A stretch of DNA of 64,000 nt from contig WNNJ02001614.1 in assembly GCA_012934845.2 (NCBI GenBank), positions 1 through 64,000 of the forward strand. Reading direction: 5' to 3'. Below are positions 46,450 through 57,321 of the stretch, one piece after another. The number at the start of each line of letters is the position of its first letter. The first letter of the stretch is position 1. The notes below the pieces were generated by a model. That model was not told the origin of the DNA. It was given only the letters and a program-made list of their open reading frames with translations, and searched no databases. Source of the stretch: Pomphorhynchus laevis (taxonomy: Eukaryota > Acanthocephala > Palaeacanthocephala > Echinorhynchida > Pomphorhynchidae). A program made the translations under genes and the position numbers.

Positions 46450-49100
46450 TCAAAGAAAAGAGGAAATTTTTTATTTAAACGATCACCGCAATTTTCTTTG
46501 AGCAGGTGCTGCTGTTATTGGCGATAAACAGCTGATTTCAGTGGTGTGAATTGTGACACGATTCTGCAACTTTTGAAGGTACAACATCTTTCAAAATATT
46601 TAAAGCTACGTCAGGTTTATTATTCGGCATAATAATATTGAAGTTTTTATGAATAAGCCTCAAGAATTTTTTATTTAAACAATTGGTTTTCTTTGCTATT
46701 TAATGTTTTATTATTTGAGACAAATCTTTTGAAATTAATAAAATTAGAAAAGATTATTTAAAGAAATTAATCGTTTACAACATCTTTCAAAATATTTAAA
46801 GCTACGTCAGGTTTATTATTCGGCATAATAATATTGAAGTTTTTATGAATAAGCCTCAAGAATTTTTTATTTAAACAATTGGTTTTCTTTGCTATTTAAT
46901 GTTTTATTATTTGAGACAAATCTTTTGAAATTAAGCTGCTTACACTGTTGTTTGAATTTTTAACAGCATTTACAACATCTTTACAAAAATATTTAACGTT
47001 ATGTCAAATTTATTATTCGACATAACCATATTGGAGTTTTTATGAATGTAATAAGCCTCAAGAATTTTTATATTTAAACAATTGGTTTCTTTTGCTAAAA
47101 CAACAGTATTATTATAGTCAATATTGTGATCTAAATTTAAACTATGGTCTACAATAGCGCTACTTAGGCCCTTTTTGAGTGTGTATTTGTGTTGTTTTAA
47201 TCTAGTCTCTAATGGTTGGCCTACTTGACCCACATATATTTAATCACATTCTAAACAAGAAATTTAAAAAACAACTCCATCATTATCATGTTTAGGGTTT
47301 CTTTCAAAATGTTGTGTAACTTCGGTATTTTACTATTATACAAAACAATATTTGAAGTAGTTAATGTTTTATTGTTCGAAACAAAACTTTTTAAATTAAT
47401 ATTCCAAAAATTATTTATAAATGGTAATCCTATGTATTTATGTTCTAATTCTGGGTCAAAAACCACTTGTTAATTCGTTTTGGTACTTTTGTAGGAAGCC
47501 TTTTTAATTGTCCGTGATGGAAAACCGTTTTTATCTAGTAGAATTATAATTATCTTATTATTTGTTTCAAGCTCATTTATATCGGAAACAATCATCTTAC
47601 TTCGTAAAACAAAGAATTGGCATCAGATATTTTCAAAGAGGTTGCGACATTGGTATTCAACATTGGTTATTCAACATTTGACATTGGTTATTTGAATTTT
47701 TATAACAAACGGATGTATTTAAAATCTAATTCTATTGTGCACCGAATATTTTCATCAAAACAATTTACTGCTCTTAAGATGTCCTGTCATGTACATCAAT
47801 TGTGTTATCACAAATAGCAAACGTATCATCGACAAATCTAATCCACATAGCAATTCCATCCATCTCAGTGATATTATTTAATTCCCAATTTCTCATATAT
47901 AATTTACTAAGAATAGGTGCTAGAGGATTTTTTATTGCGAGACCATCGTTTTGTTAATACCTCTTCTATTAATTTTAATTTTTTTGTATTTGTGCAAAAA
48001 CAAGCAATTCGGTCCACTCTTCGAAACAAAGTTTAAAAGAATCATCCGAATTTTTCTCTAAAAGTTTTGCAGCAAGTTCAATATCTTTAATTATGGGCAT
48101 ATTAGTGGACATCGAAACGATGCCAAAACTAATCATCATTTTACCCTTTCATTATAATTACGGATCATTTGAGATAAATGAATTCCATGCTAAAAGTGGG
48201 AAAATGGGATATATCTAGTAATGATTCAATTTTCCTCACAATTATTTTTGATATGGTATATGAATATGTCATATATGATGCAATAAGAGGTCTTGCACAA
48301 TGTTCCTCGTTATAAATTTTTGGGAAAGAAAATTCCCAAAAATTTTCTTGTACATAGAACCAGATTTCACATATTTTGATAAACAAGTTCTTAAAATGTT
48401 ATTATCTATTTTATTATTTATACGTATAAATAATAAAATATTTCAAGTACATAGAACCAGATTTCACAATTTTTGATAAACAAGTTCTTAAAATGTTATT
48501 ATCTATTTTATTATTTATATTCCTCGTTTTTTAATTATTAAATACTGTCTGTCTTTTTAATGTATCGTCTCTGTTTAATTTATTAAATTTTGAATTGTTA
48601 ATAACATTCGTACCTAATTTTATTTATTTTACGTTTTTAATTACAACAAAACAACTATTTTTATCAGATTTACAAATTACCAAGTCCTTGGTGCTAATTT
48701 CGTTTTTAACAGCTTTAATGTCTTTGTTTAATTCGTTTTAGTTTTAACCTGTCTTTAATAGTTTCTTAAAGTTTAAGCTTATGTATTTAGGTAAATTATG
48801 TAGATTTTGAATTAAAACAAATTTTTTCGAATTCAGTAAGAATTTTAGATTCTGAAATATTTTCTTTGGTGTAAAGTTAGGACCCAAATATAAAACTTTA
48901 ACTATATTAGTACTTAATTCTTGATTGGACCAATTTACAAATTTGTTGTTAATTATGTTTGAGTCACCTTCATAGGTTCTAATACTTTGAATGTCCACGT
49001 ATTGCTCTTGTAAATTGTACAAAAACTTTTTAAGGTGTTTAAAACCAATAAGAAATTCAATATAATTACATTTATTAACATTCCAAAATGATTAATACTA
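46450..49100 (-). mobile_element. Penelope-like element, minus strand, RT plus GIY-YIG (fossil)
   Basis: Reading leftwards: N-terminal RT coding at about 49022-48600 (LGPNFTPKKIFQNLKF, CKSDKNSCFVVI-like); RT core near 48130-47800 with MRNWELNNITEMDGIAMWIR and FVDDTFAICDNTID (motif C as FVDD). The linker lies at 47466-47251 (IGLPFINNFWNIN). GIY-YIG lies at 47290-46970 (GQVGQPLETRLKQHKYTLKK, ILEAYYIHKN). The 3' UTR follows to about 46450. The copy is near full length in layout but old and broken many times. The endonuclease-end segment is present about three times (46590-46745, 46780-46935, 46965-47060). Confidence 0.78.
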
Positions 49101-49199
49101 AGAATATTAAACAAATTTAATGATTGATGTTGTAAAAGCTATTAGAAACTGAAAACGCAAAATTAATAGCAAAATTCAAATGGAGTTGTTTGTAATATT

Positions 49200-50520
49200 G
49201 AATATCCACGTATTGCTTTTATAAAAAAATGTTTTCGATATATATGAGCTTGAAACAAATAATAAGATAATTATAATTCTACTAGATAAAAACGGTTTTC
49301 CATCATGGGCAATTAAAAAGGCTTCCTACAAAAGTACCAAAACGAATTAACAAGTGGTTTTTGACCCAGAACTAGAAAATAAATACATAGGATTACCATT
49401 TATAAATAATTTTTGGAATATAAATTTCAAAAGTTTTGTTTCGAACAATAAAACATTAAATACTTCGAATATTGTTTTGTGTAATAGTAAAATACCGAAG
49501 TTACACAACATTTTGAAAAAGAAACCCAAACACGACAATGATGGAGTTGTTTATAAAATTTCTTGTTTAGAATGTGATTAAATATATGTGGGTCAAACAG
49601 GCCAACCATTAGAGACTAGATTAAAACAACACAAATACACACTCAAAAAGGGCCCAGGTAGCGCTATTGTAGACCATAGTTTAAATTTAGATCACAATAT
49701 TGACTATAATAATACTGTTGTTTTAGCAAAAGAAACCAATTGTTTAAATAGAAAAATTATTGAGGATTATTACATTCATAAAAACTGCAATATTATTACA
49801 CCGAATAATAAACCTGATGTAGCTTTAAATATTTTGTAAAGATGTTGTAAACGATTCTTTTGTTTAACTTATTTTTTCTATTTTTATACTGTATACCTTT
49901 TTGTTATAAAGAATCCCTGTTATACTTTATTTAATTTTTCTAGTACTTTTAATTATTATTTTTATATATTTCTAATTTTTTATTATTTATTTTGAATGAA
50001 AATATTATGGTATTTTTGGTTTTGTTTCTAAATTATTTTGAATCATCCTTTTTTATCGCGTTTTGTGTAACTTCAAAAGTTGCCAAAATCGTGTCAAAAA
50101 TTAATTTCTTTAAATAACCTTTTCTAATTTTATTTTTATACTTTATTTAATTTTTCTAGTAATTTTAATTATTATTTTTTATATTATTTCTTTTTTTTCA
50201 AATTATTTATTTCGAATGAAAATATTATGGTTATTACTTTTGTTTTGTTTCTAAACTATTTTGAATCACCCCATTTTTATTGCGTTTTGTGTACCTTCAA
50301 AAGTTGCCGAATCGCATCACAATTCACACAACACTGAAATCAGCTGTTTATCGCTAATAACAGCAGCACCTGCTCAAAGAAAATGGCGGCGATCGTTTTT
50401 TATAAACCCATCTTCAGAAAATTACATTTTAAATTTTTGAAGATGTTAACAGAGGTTAGCGAATTTTCCAAAAATTTCCTCTTTTGTTTGATCCGGCTCC
50501 AATAATTATTTATCAATATC
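49200..50520 (+). mobile_element. Penelope-like element 3' half, plus strand, inverted relative to its neighbour
   Basis: 5'-truncated copy of the same family as 46450-49100, facing it. 49354-49581 encodes the linker IGLPFINNFWNINFKSF and VVYKISCLEC (GIY strand). 49588-49839 encodes GQTGQPLETRLKQHKYTLKK, ATT-type DHSLNLDHNIDYN and the terminal helix. The 3' UTR to about 50500 includes AAAAGTTGCCAAAATCGTGT, repeated near 50300, and CAGCTGTTTATCGCTAATAA, which mirrors 46510-46540. It is a broken copy. Confidence 0.78.
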
Positions 50521-52430
50521 AGATCATTATTAACTATTTGAAATATTAATCTGGAAATATTAATGATTCCTTTTTTTAAATTTCCTGAAGCCAATTTTAT
50601 ATTTTCTATTCTATTTAAAATTTCTGCTCCTGATTTGTACCATTCTTAAGATGAACGCTAAATCTAGTGTTGTGTGTTTAAATTTAGTATTTGTTAACTT
50701 ATTATGAGTTCATCCAATGTTTACATTTAATATTATTTGGTTATTTTGTCATGCCTCTAATCTAAGGTTTTTTTTATCGTATCTCTCTTTTTTATAGTCT
50801 TTTTATTTCTTTTTGTCTCTCGTCTAATGCCTTCATATTTTCAAACAAACTAATCAATATAATTTAATAAACTTTTAATTAAATAAATTAATTTATTAAT
50901 TAAATAAACTTTTTAATAATTTCTAATTTGTAGCATTATTTCTGAGTCAGTTTAATATAATTCGTGTCGTCTAACGCCTTCATATTTCCAGTGGTTAAGA
51001 TTTATTTTTAATGATGTGAATAATTTCTTTTTCATAAAATAATAAAATTAAAATAAAGATAAAAAATATAAAAATAATGTAATTGTTAATAATCAATTAT
51101 TACTTAATTACAAAATAAAGTATTACTAATAACTATTATTAATTAAAATTAATTACTATTATTTAATAAATGACTTCCAATAAATCCATTTCAATGTAGT
51201 TTCTAATTCATCAGTAAGAGATAACCTCGACTGATGGGTACAACAGAAAACTATTAGATAGCTCAAAGGTTAATGGAAGAACATTGCTAGAATAGTAATC
51301 GAAAGCTTAGTTCTTATCAGTAATTGTTAAAGTATTTCTTACTTTGAATTATACTAACGCTGATAGAAGATGGAGCAACGTTTAATTTAACAACCTATTC
51401 TTTTGAATTATTTCAATTTATAAACTATTCATGTATAATTTTATTTTAAAGTTTAATACTAAAAATATGCACATTCCATTCATGTGTCTACTTGGTTCCA
51501 ATAAAGTGCTAATTTCGAAGATTCAAAAGACTGTAGCATAATGCGCCTCCTTGATAACCAATTCATGTATCCTTTTAAGCAGCGTATATTATTATATGAG
51601 TGTATAAATTAACATAAAAGTAATTACGTTATTGTAATGTAAGTAATCGATAAGAATTGTGTTGTAAATGTTTTGTCTTTCAACGAAATACTGTAAAAAC
51701 TACGGACATTGTCATTTTTGAATTATTATATTTACAGTATTTACTTCTATTTAACGGAATTTGCTTATTATTGGTAAATCTATAAAATTGATCTTGGTCC
51801 TTAACTTATTGGCGCACACAAGAGTAACAAAAAAACTTTTATATCACATGACAATATTTTATGAATCGTCTTTTACCTGTATAATCTTACAGTTGTTACT
51901 AGTAACCTCATATATAAAATTGCTATATTCAGATACTAATTTCACCAAATTATTTAATTAGAAATAACTTCAAAAAAGCATAACACGACGATTAATTAGG
52001 TCCAATGTATTATATCAAAAGATATCAATAAAGATTGCCAATAAAAATATATCATGTTGCTCTTTTAATTCGATCGCCAGTTTTGTTTTGGAGTTTATAT
52101 TCAGGGTTGATACATATTTTGTGATACGGAAACATAAAAATATATTTGATAATATTTAAAGAGTTTATTAAATGCTAAATTATATTTTTGACTAAAGCTT
52201 GAATATGAATCTATATATTGTGATATTCCACCCAGATAAACACATTTCGGCGTTTTTTTCGGATATATTCTTTCATTGAAGATTATTTATTTTATTTTGA
52301 AGCTTCTGAGTATAGGAAGAGCTGTCGTAAAGAGGTTGGCAGTAACTATTTAAATATAAATTTGAAAGCAGATAAATAAACGTCTTAGTTGTTTTTATTA
52401 AAATTATAAATTAATTCCATCTATCAATTG
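50521..52430. other. AT-rich intergenic region
   Basis: I see no gene, RNA gene or recognised repeat. The 66-codon frame at 51761-51961 is hydrophobic and has no recognisable features. Confidence 0.5.
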
Positions 52431-53450
52431 ATTATTAATGCTTTGACGATAAGTTTTAGAGAAAATAAAACTTGAATTCTTGCTAGTTAATTTAATTAAT
52501 TTAAATGTAGATTTTGTTGGGATAAGATAATTCAATTTGTTAATTTTTTTATTGCTTGTGAGTCTAATCCAATGGCTAATAATAAACCAGACTATAATCT
52601 TAAGTTTAAATAATGTCTTTCTGTTTTTGACTAAGCATAGTAATGTATTTTACTGAGTGTTATATTGTGTTGTATTAAGTGATGTTTTAAGTTCTTTAGT
52701 TAATGTTTTGCTTTATTATGTGATTTTTTACTGTTTGATCGCTTTCTTTTATTGTGTATTTTTTCTCTTATCAATTTAGCAAGTCACAGCGAATAAATAC
52801 ATGTTTATATTATTTTAATGTACAAAACTGTAAAAAAATTTCATGATGATTGCAGTTGCCATTTATTGATTGAATAATCGTTTTCTTGCTTGATTTTATT
52901 TCTTTTCTATAAATTAAAATAATAGAATCATTTTGAATAGCTCATGAGTCTAACCTAATGGCTAATAATATACTGGACTATAATCTTAAATTAAAATATA
53001 ATTTAAATGTTTCTGTTTTTGACTATGCATATTAATATCCAATATTTTTGTTTTTTTTTGTGTGTGATGTAGTCAGTTTACTGACTACATCAAAATTGTT
53101 TACACAATTTTATTATGTAAAGTTATTTTATTAAGTTAATTTTATTATCTAATTATTATAATTTTGTATTTTATTGTTTTATTTTGTTTTTGTTATTTTG
53201 TTAATGTTTTGTTTTGCTTATGTGATGATTTTACTGTTTGGTCACCTTTTTTGTGGTTTATTTTTCTTTTGTCAATTTAGCGAGTCACATTATATAAAAT
53301 TAAAGTCACATATAATTAATTAATTATCATTAATTGGTCACATTATAAATGTGTATTTTTAAATACATATTTAAAAATTTTCAGTTACGAAACTGTAAAA
53401 ATTTTGTTTGCTGATGATGACAGTTGATACAACTGATGTTTGCTGATGAT
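52430..53450. repeat. Two tandem copies of a ~450-bp dispersed repeat
   Basis: Blocks at about 52555-52900 and 52940-53440 share GAGTCTAATCCAATGGCTAA, GGACTATAATCTTAAATTAA, TTTCTGTTTTTGACTA, TTTTACTGTTTG, TCAATTTAGCAAGTCACA and AAACTGTAAAAA...GATGATGACAG/ATTGCAGTTGCC, in the same order. A related piece lies inverted at about 61120-61215. It has no coding capacity and the family is unidentified. Confidence 0.7.
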
Positions 53451-53454
53451 GACA

Positions 53455-53815
53455 GTCTGATACAACGTCTGTTATTTATTAGTGAATTCATAAAAAGGAC
53501 TTTTTAAATTTCAATTTTTTATTTTACCTTGATTTAAATTATCGAAAATCTAAAAACAATTATTAATTTTATTATTTAATTATTAAATTTTGATTTAGCA
53601 TTATTATGTTTTGTTTATTTTATAATTATATTAAATACGTAGACTAAGTTAGCCGATTTGTATGTGTATTTAATTCTAATAATTTTTATTCAATTAGTGA
53701 ACAAATTTATCCAGAAAGCCTTATTCTTAACAAAACCAATATTAATGATAAAGGTGTATATCTAGATATGAATATTTTATAATTATATTAAATACGTAGA
53801 CTCAGTTACCTTATC
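53455..53815 (+). mobile_element. RT-element end joined to a 5'-truncated RT piece
   Basis: 53455-53655 is the 3' UTR end and terminal segment with the variant terminus ACTAAGTTAGCCGATTTG. It continues directly into RT coding (TATGTGTATTTAATTCTAAT) for about 120 bp and then jumps to the end of another terminal segment (TACGTAGACTCAGTTA) by 53810. The junction is the same as at 40025/40026. Confidence 0.82.
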
Positions 53816-53882
53816 TAATTTATTTCAAAAAAGATTTTAAAAAATCTTATATTATTATTTATTTTATTATTTAATTATTAAA
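53816..53882 (+). mobile_element. Left part of an RT-element terminal segment split by the young LINE
   Basis: AAAATCTTATATTATTATTT and TTTTATTATTTAATTATTAA correspond to the inner side of the terminal segment. The rest of that segment resumes at 57322 after the LINE and ends at about 57408 (ACTTAGTTAGCTGATTT). Confidence 0.75.
53869..53882 (+). repeat. Left target-site duplication of the LINE
   Basis: ATTTAATTATTAAA occurs here and again at 57322-57335, directly bracketing the LINE and its poly(A) tail. It is a perfect 14-bp match. The exact edge on the left is ambiguous by one A. Confidence 0.85.
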
Positions 53883-54269
53883 AGAGTTTGAGAGATTAAT
53901 ATACACAATCTAAAGTAAATACAATTAATATACACACAAATTACAATCTAAAGTAAATACACAAATTACAATCAATGTGCACCGTTCTGATAACAGAGCT
54001 AGCGAAGCGAGCGTAAGGGGCAAGGAAATATAAAGGATCGTACGCCCAGGGTACTTCCCGGGGTACACACTCGCACGAAAACTAACAGTTTAACAAACCA
54101 TCCCAGGGTATAAGGGCTCTGGTTTCTCTACAAAGGGAAGTGTGTATCTACTGCCCATTCCCGAGAAACTTCGTCTATACAAACGCGATCATCCCGGGAT
54201 ACAGGGGCTCTGTCTAGCAGACGGAATATCAACGAGTCCGCCGCAACAATCAGAGATAATACAATCGGC

Positions 54270-56798
54270 ATGGTTAGAGGGAAACCCTCTTCGGTAACTC
54301 CTTGCTGCACGTGCAATGGACCGGCAGCGAAATGTAAAGGATGCCGATGCGCAAAGACCGATACAAAATGCAGTAACTGCCGGGCTCCCAATTGCGGAAA
54401 CAAGATCCTCAGCTGCCCAATAAGCGGCACCGTAAGGTCAGGAGCCGACCAGACACAAATCCAGAAAGCTACGGGAGAAACAGACAAAACTCCAATCACA
54501 CTCTCGATTACCGACATCTTTGAGCAAGTGGTTCACTGGAAGCCAAATCTCTTCAGATTACCTAGGTGTGCGGAGTCGAAACGTTTTATAATAGAACTTG
54601 CCCGTATATATAGGGAATCTTGGTCTCAACAGGAATCTTTTACAAAAGCCATTGTAATCGGACATTTGATTCTCCAACGAGATATTCGCACCTCCCATAA
54701 GACCCTCAAAGTAATACTGTCTCGAAGATTAGACCTTTGGCTAAAAAACGAGTTTACATCTCTTTACACGGAAGCGTATATCTTGCAAGAATTCAGTCGA
54801 CGTAAAAGACCAAACAGTACATCACGCGATTGGCGCAGGAATTTCACCAGTCTGGTAGTGAGTGGAAGATTAAATGGAGCGATGCATTTGCTAGACACAG
54901 ATGCAACAACCGGAACCCCACTAAATCCTGATGACATGATCGGTCCTACGACCGTTCGAGAGCTACTCCTCGACAAACATCCCATTGCAGCAAAATTAAA
55001 CAGTAATGCTCTTGACTGGAATCATGTTATCCCGCCACATAGCTTTCATCCCGTGGTTTTTGACTCCATAGACAAGAAACTAATAGTCTGTATGGCCAAA
55101 CGTGTCACAGGTGGAGCAGGTCCCTCAGGAATTGACGCACAGTCCTGGACACATATGCTCTCAAAATTCGGGAGAGAATCAGATGAACTTGCTGAGGCCA
55201 TAGCCTCATTCACAAGAGCATTAGCGACAGAGCGCATACCAATGGACATTACACAGGCTCTAACATCATGCAGGCTAATCGCATTAACAAAGAAAACTGG
55301 AATTCGACCAATAGGAATCTGTGATGTTAGCAGAAGAATAATGACGAAGGCTATATTATCCATGGTCTCGGAAGACATACAGCAGGTATGTGGAAGAAGT
55401 CAAATGTGTGCAGGCCAACGAGCTGGCGTGGAATGCGTTACACGAGCCATCCGCAATGAACTTACAAACAATCCGAATCATATTCTTCTATCAATTGATG
55501 CCGACAACGCATTTAACAGAATTAATAGAGAGGCGGCCCTTTGCAATATTGATCGAATATGTCCGTCGCTTTCTATAGTCATGCATAATTTTTACGACCA
55601 CCCTTCTAATCTATCTGTCGGAGGCGAATTCGTTAAATCACAAGAAGGATTTACACAAGGTGACGTCCTAGCCATGCCCGCATTTGCGATCGCCACACTG
55701 CCAATAATACATCACATTTCCACAAAGTTCCCTCAAGTTCGGCAACTTTGGTACGCCGATGACGGCAACTTGATTGGTTCTCCTATCCAAATCAGAGCTG
55801 CATACGATCTACTGTGTAAAATTGGCCCAGCGTTTGGATTTCACGTAAATCCCCAGAAATGTTCAATATTTACGCCAACAATGGAAGAAGCTAACACATG
55901 CCAACAATTTAACGGAACAAATGTAGAAGTCCGAACGGACGGAATTGTGATACTAGGCGCACCCATTGGAGTAGACAAATACGTATACGAGGTCGTAGAA
56001 TCAAAAGTAGACAAGTTTTGCAACTTGGTCGAACGATTAGCCGATGTGGGAATTTTAGATCTGCAGATAGCATATGCCTGTTTCACTAAAGCGTTACAGC
56101 ACAAGTGGTTTCACACGCAAAGAACAACTCAATGCTCATCAGATTGGTTTGCCCCGTTGCGGGAATCCATCAGATCCTCCTCGGACAACATATTCGGCCT
56201 CGATGATTCGGATGGATCGCTATGGCCTCTCATCTCTTTACCCCTACATTGTGGTGGCCTCGGCATCATCGATCCATATATGAGTGCTGGCGTTGAATGT
56301 GAAAATTCTGGACATCTATGTGAACCTTATTTAAATGGATTACAAGGAATGGAACTTAAACTAGAGCAAGATTTCCGAGCCAACGAAGTTCACAGGCGGA
56401 AGAAAACACAATACAAGGCCTCTTTGCTAGCCCAACTTCCTACATATGATATCATAAAGAGACGGATTATTCAACACACAATGATAAAAGGCGCATCTTC
56501 CTGGCTTTCTGCGTTCCCCACAAGAGAGTCACAAACTCGAATAGACAATACAACATTTCGTGATGCTGTTGCCGCACGGTACAACACTCTAACCAAAGAT
56601 GCCCCCTCCCTTTGCCCATGTGGTTCGTCGACCTCACTGGCACATTGCCTTTCCTGCCCCAATGGCGGTCATCCGTCGATAAGACACGACGCAACCCGCG
56701 ATATTCTCGCAAAATCGCTCACCCAAATATGTGACGGCGTTGAAATCGAACCGCTACTCAGATCAGTGGATCCAAGCATTCACTTTGAGAGTGAATGA
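54270..56798 (+). CDS. LINE polyprotein: CXC zinc motif plus reverse transcriptase
   Basis: 842 residues. Residues about 11-50 form a cysteine-rich CXC-type motif (CTCNGPAAKCKGCRCAKTD and SNCRAPNC) of the kind that binds DNA in tesmin/TSO1 proteins. The RT runs from about 270 to 540: GPSGIDAQSW, RPIGICDVSRRIM, motif A SIDADNAFNRIN, motif B EGFTQGDVLAMPAFA, motif C LWYADDGNLIG, then a thumb and GLGIIDP. Near the C-terminus CPCGSSTSLAHCLSC, followed by HPSIRHD, is the C-C-H-C-type knuckle that precedes restriction-like endonucleases in R2-type LINEs. The protein would perform target-primed reverse transcription of its own RNA. The frame stops just before the endonuclease core, which continues in the overlapping ORF. 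The ATG at 54270 is the first of the long frame. Confidence 0.92.
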   Translation: MVRGKPSSVTPCCTCNGPAAKCKGCRCAKTDTKCSNCRAPNCGNKILSCPISGTVRSGADQTQIQKATGETDKTPITLSITDIFEQVVHWKPNLFRLPRCAESKRFIIELARIYRESWSQQESFTKAIVIGHLILQRDIRTSHKTLKVILSRRLDLWLKNEFTSLYTEAYILQEFSRRKRPNSTSRDWRRNFTSLVVSGRLNGAMHLLDTDATTGTPLNPDDMIGPTTVRELLLDKHPIAAKLNSNALDWNHVIPPHSFHPVVFDSIDKKLIVCMAKRVTGGAGPSGIDAQSWTHMLSKFGRESDELAEAIASFTRALATERIPMDITQALTSCRLIALTKKTGIRPIGICDVSRRIMTKAILSMVSEDIQQVCGRSQMCAGQRAGVECVTRAIRNELTNNPNHILLSIDADNAFNRINREAALCNIDRICPSLSIVMHNFYDHPSNLSVGGEFVKSQEGFTQGDVLAMPAFAIATLPIIHHISTKFPQVRQLWYADDGNLIGSPIQIRAAYDLLCKIGPAFGFHVNPQKCSIFTPTMEEANTCQQFNGTNVEVRTDGIVILGAPIGVDKYVYEVVESKVDKFCNLVERLADVGILDLQIAYACFTKALQHKWFHTQRTTQCSSDWFAPLRESIRSSSDNIFGLDDSDGSLWPLISLPLHCGGLGIIDPYMSAGVECENSGHLCEPYLNGLQGMELKLEQDFRANEVHRRKKTQYKASLLAQLPTYDIIKRRIIQHTMIKGASSWLSAFPTRESQTRIDNTTFRDAVAARYNTLTKDAPSLCPCGSSTSLAHCLSCPNGGHPSIRHDATRDILAKSLTQICDGVEIEPLLRSVDPSIHFESE

Positions 56799-57223
56799 TT
56801 AATCCTGATTATCTTAATCCTGATTATCTTATGAAAGCTCGCTCTATGGAGCGAGCTTTCTTCGACATTTGCGTTTTTAACGTGTTCGCTCCGTCAAATC
56901 TTACCAGGGAAACCACTCCAAGCTTCGAGTATCACGAACAACGGAAATGCTCGAAATACCAAGAACGGGTGGATATTATAGAACGCGCAAATTTCGCCCC
57001 TATTGTATATTCAAGTTTAGGAGGTGAGAGCAAATCGGCATCTACAATGATAAAAAGATTATCCAGAAAACTGGCCGTCAAGAAGGAATCTATCTACGCA
57101 CAAGAATTGACTCGGATACGGGAGAAGATAAGCCTGCAACATGCAAGATGCATTTCAATGTGCATTCGCGGTCCCAGATCAGCAAGAAACCGACCTGCGA
57201 ACTATCACACTGTAGAGTGGTGA
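56795..57223 (+). CDS. Restriction-like endonuclease domain of the LINE, second ORF
   Basis: 142 residues. PDYLMKARSMERAFFDICVF fits the PD...(D/E)-x-K-type core of R2-like restriction-like endonucleases (P-D, then F-F-D-x-x-V-F). Conserved downstream parts are NFAPIVYSSLGGES, a helix AVKKESIYAQELTRIREKIS and CISMCIRGPRS. These C-terminal features belong to the same polyprotein family as the preceding RT. The ATG overlaps the RT stop as ATGA, so it lies in the next frame. Two copies of a 15-bp unit (TTAATCCTGATTATC, 56799-56828) sit at the start and encode PDYL twice. Either the two ORFs are translated separately by re-initiation, or a recent frame change split one ORF. Confidence 0.8.
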   Translation: MINPDYLNPDYLMKARSMERAFFDICVFNVFAPSNLTRETTPSFEYHEQRKCSKYQERVDIIERANFAPIVYSSLGGESKSASTMIKRLSRKLAVKKESIYAQELTRIREKISLQHARCISMCIRGPRSARNRPANYHTVEW

Positions 57224-57321
57224 TATAATTGTAATATAGTTGTATTGATGATATTATTATTGTAGAGATAATGTCGTTGGAAATAAATAAACATTTTGTT
57301 GTTGAAAAAAAAAAAAAAAAA

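Larger units (their letters stand above)
53883..57321 (+). mobile_element. Young non-LTR retrotransposon with restriction-like endonuclease
   Basis: The element comprises a 5' UTR of about 385 bp, the RT ORF (54270-56798), an overlapping endonuclease ORF (56795-57223), a short 3' UTR with AATAAA at 57282-57287, and a poly(A) tail of about 17 at 57305-57322. A 14-bp target duplication flanks it. G+C is near 45% against about 25% around it. The perfect duplication, clean tail and long open frame show a recent insertion. Placement: an early-branching, R2-type LINE lineage with C-terminal restriction-like endonuclease. I do not assign a named clade. Confidence 0.9.

Noticed and set aside
54128-54517. 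129-codon minus frame and other frames opposite the LINE ORF
   Set aside because: Shadow frames of the genuine RT ORF on the plus strand.
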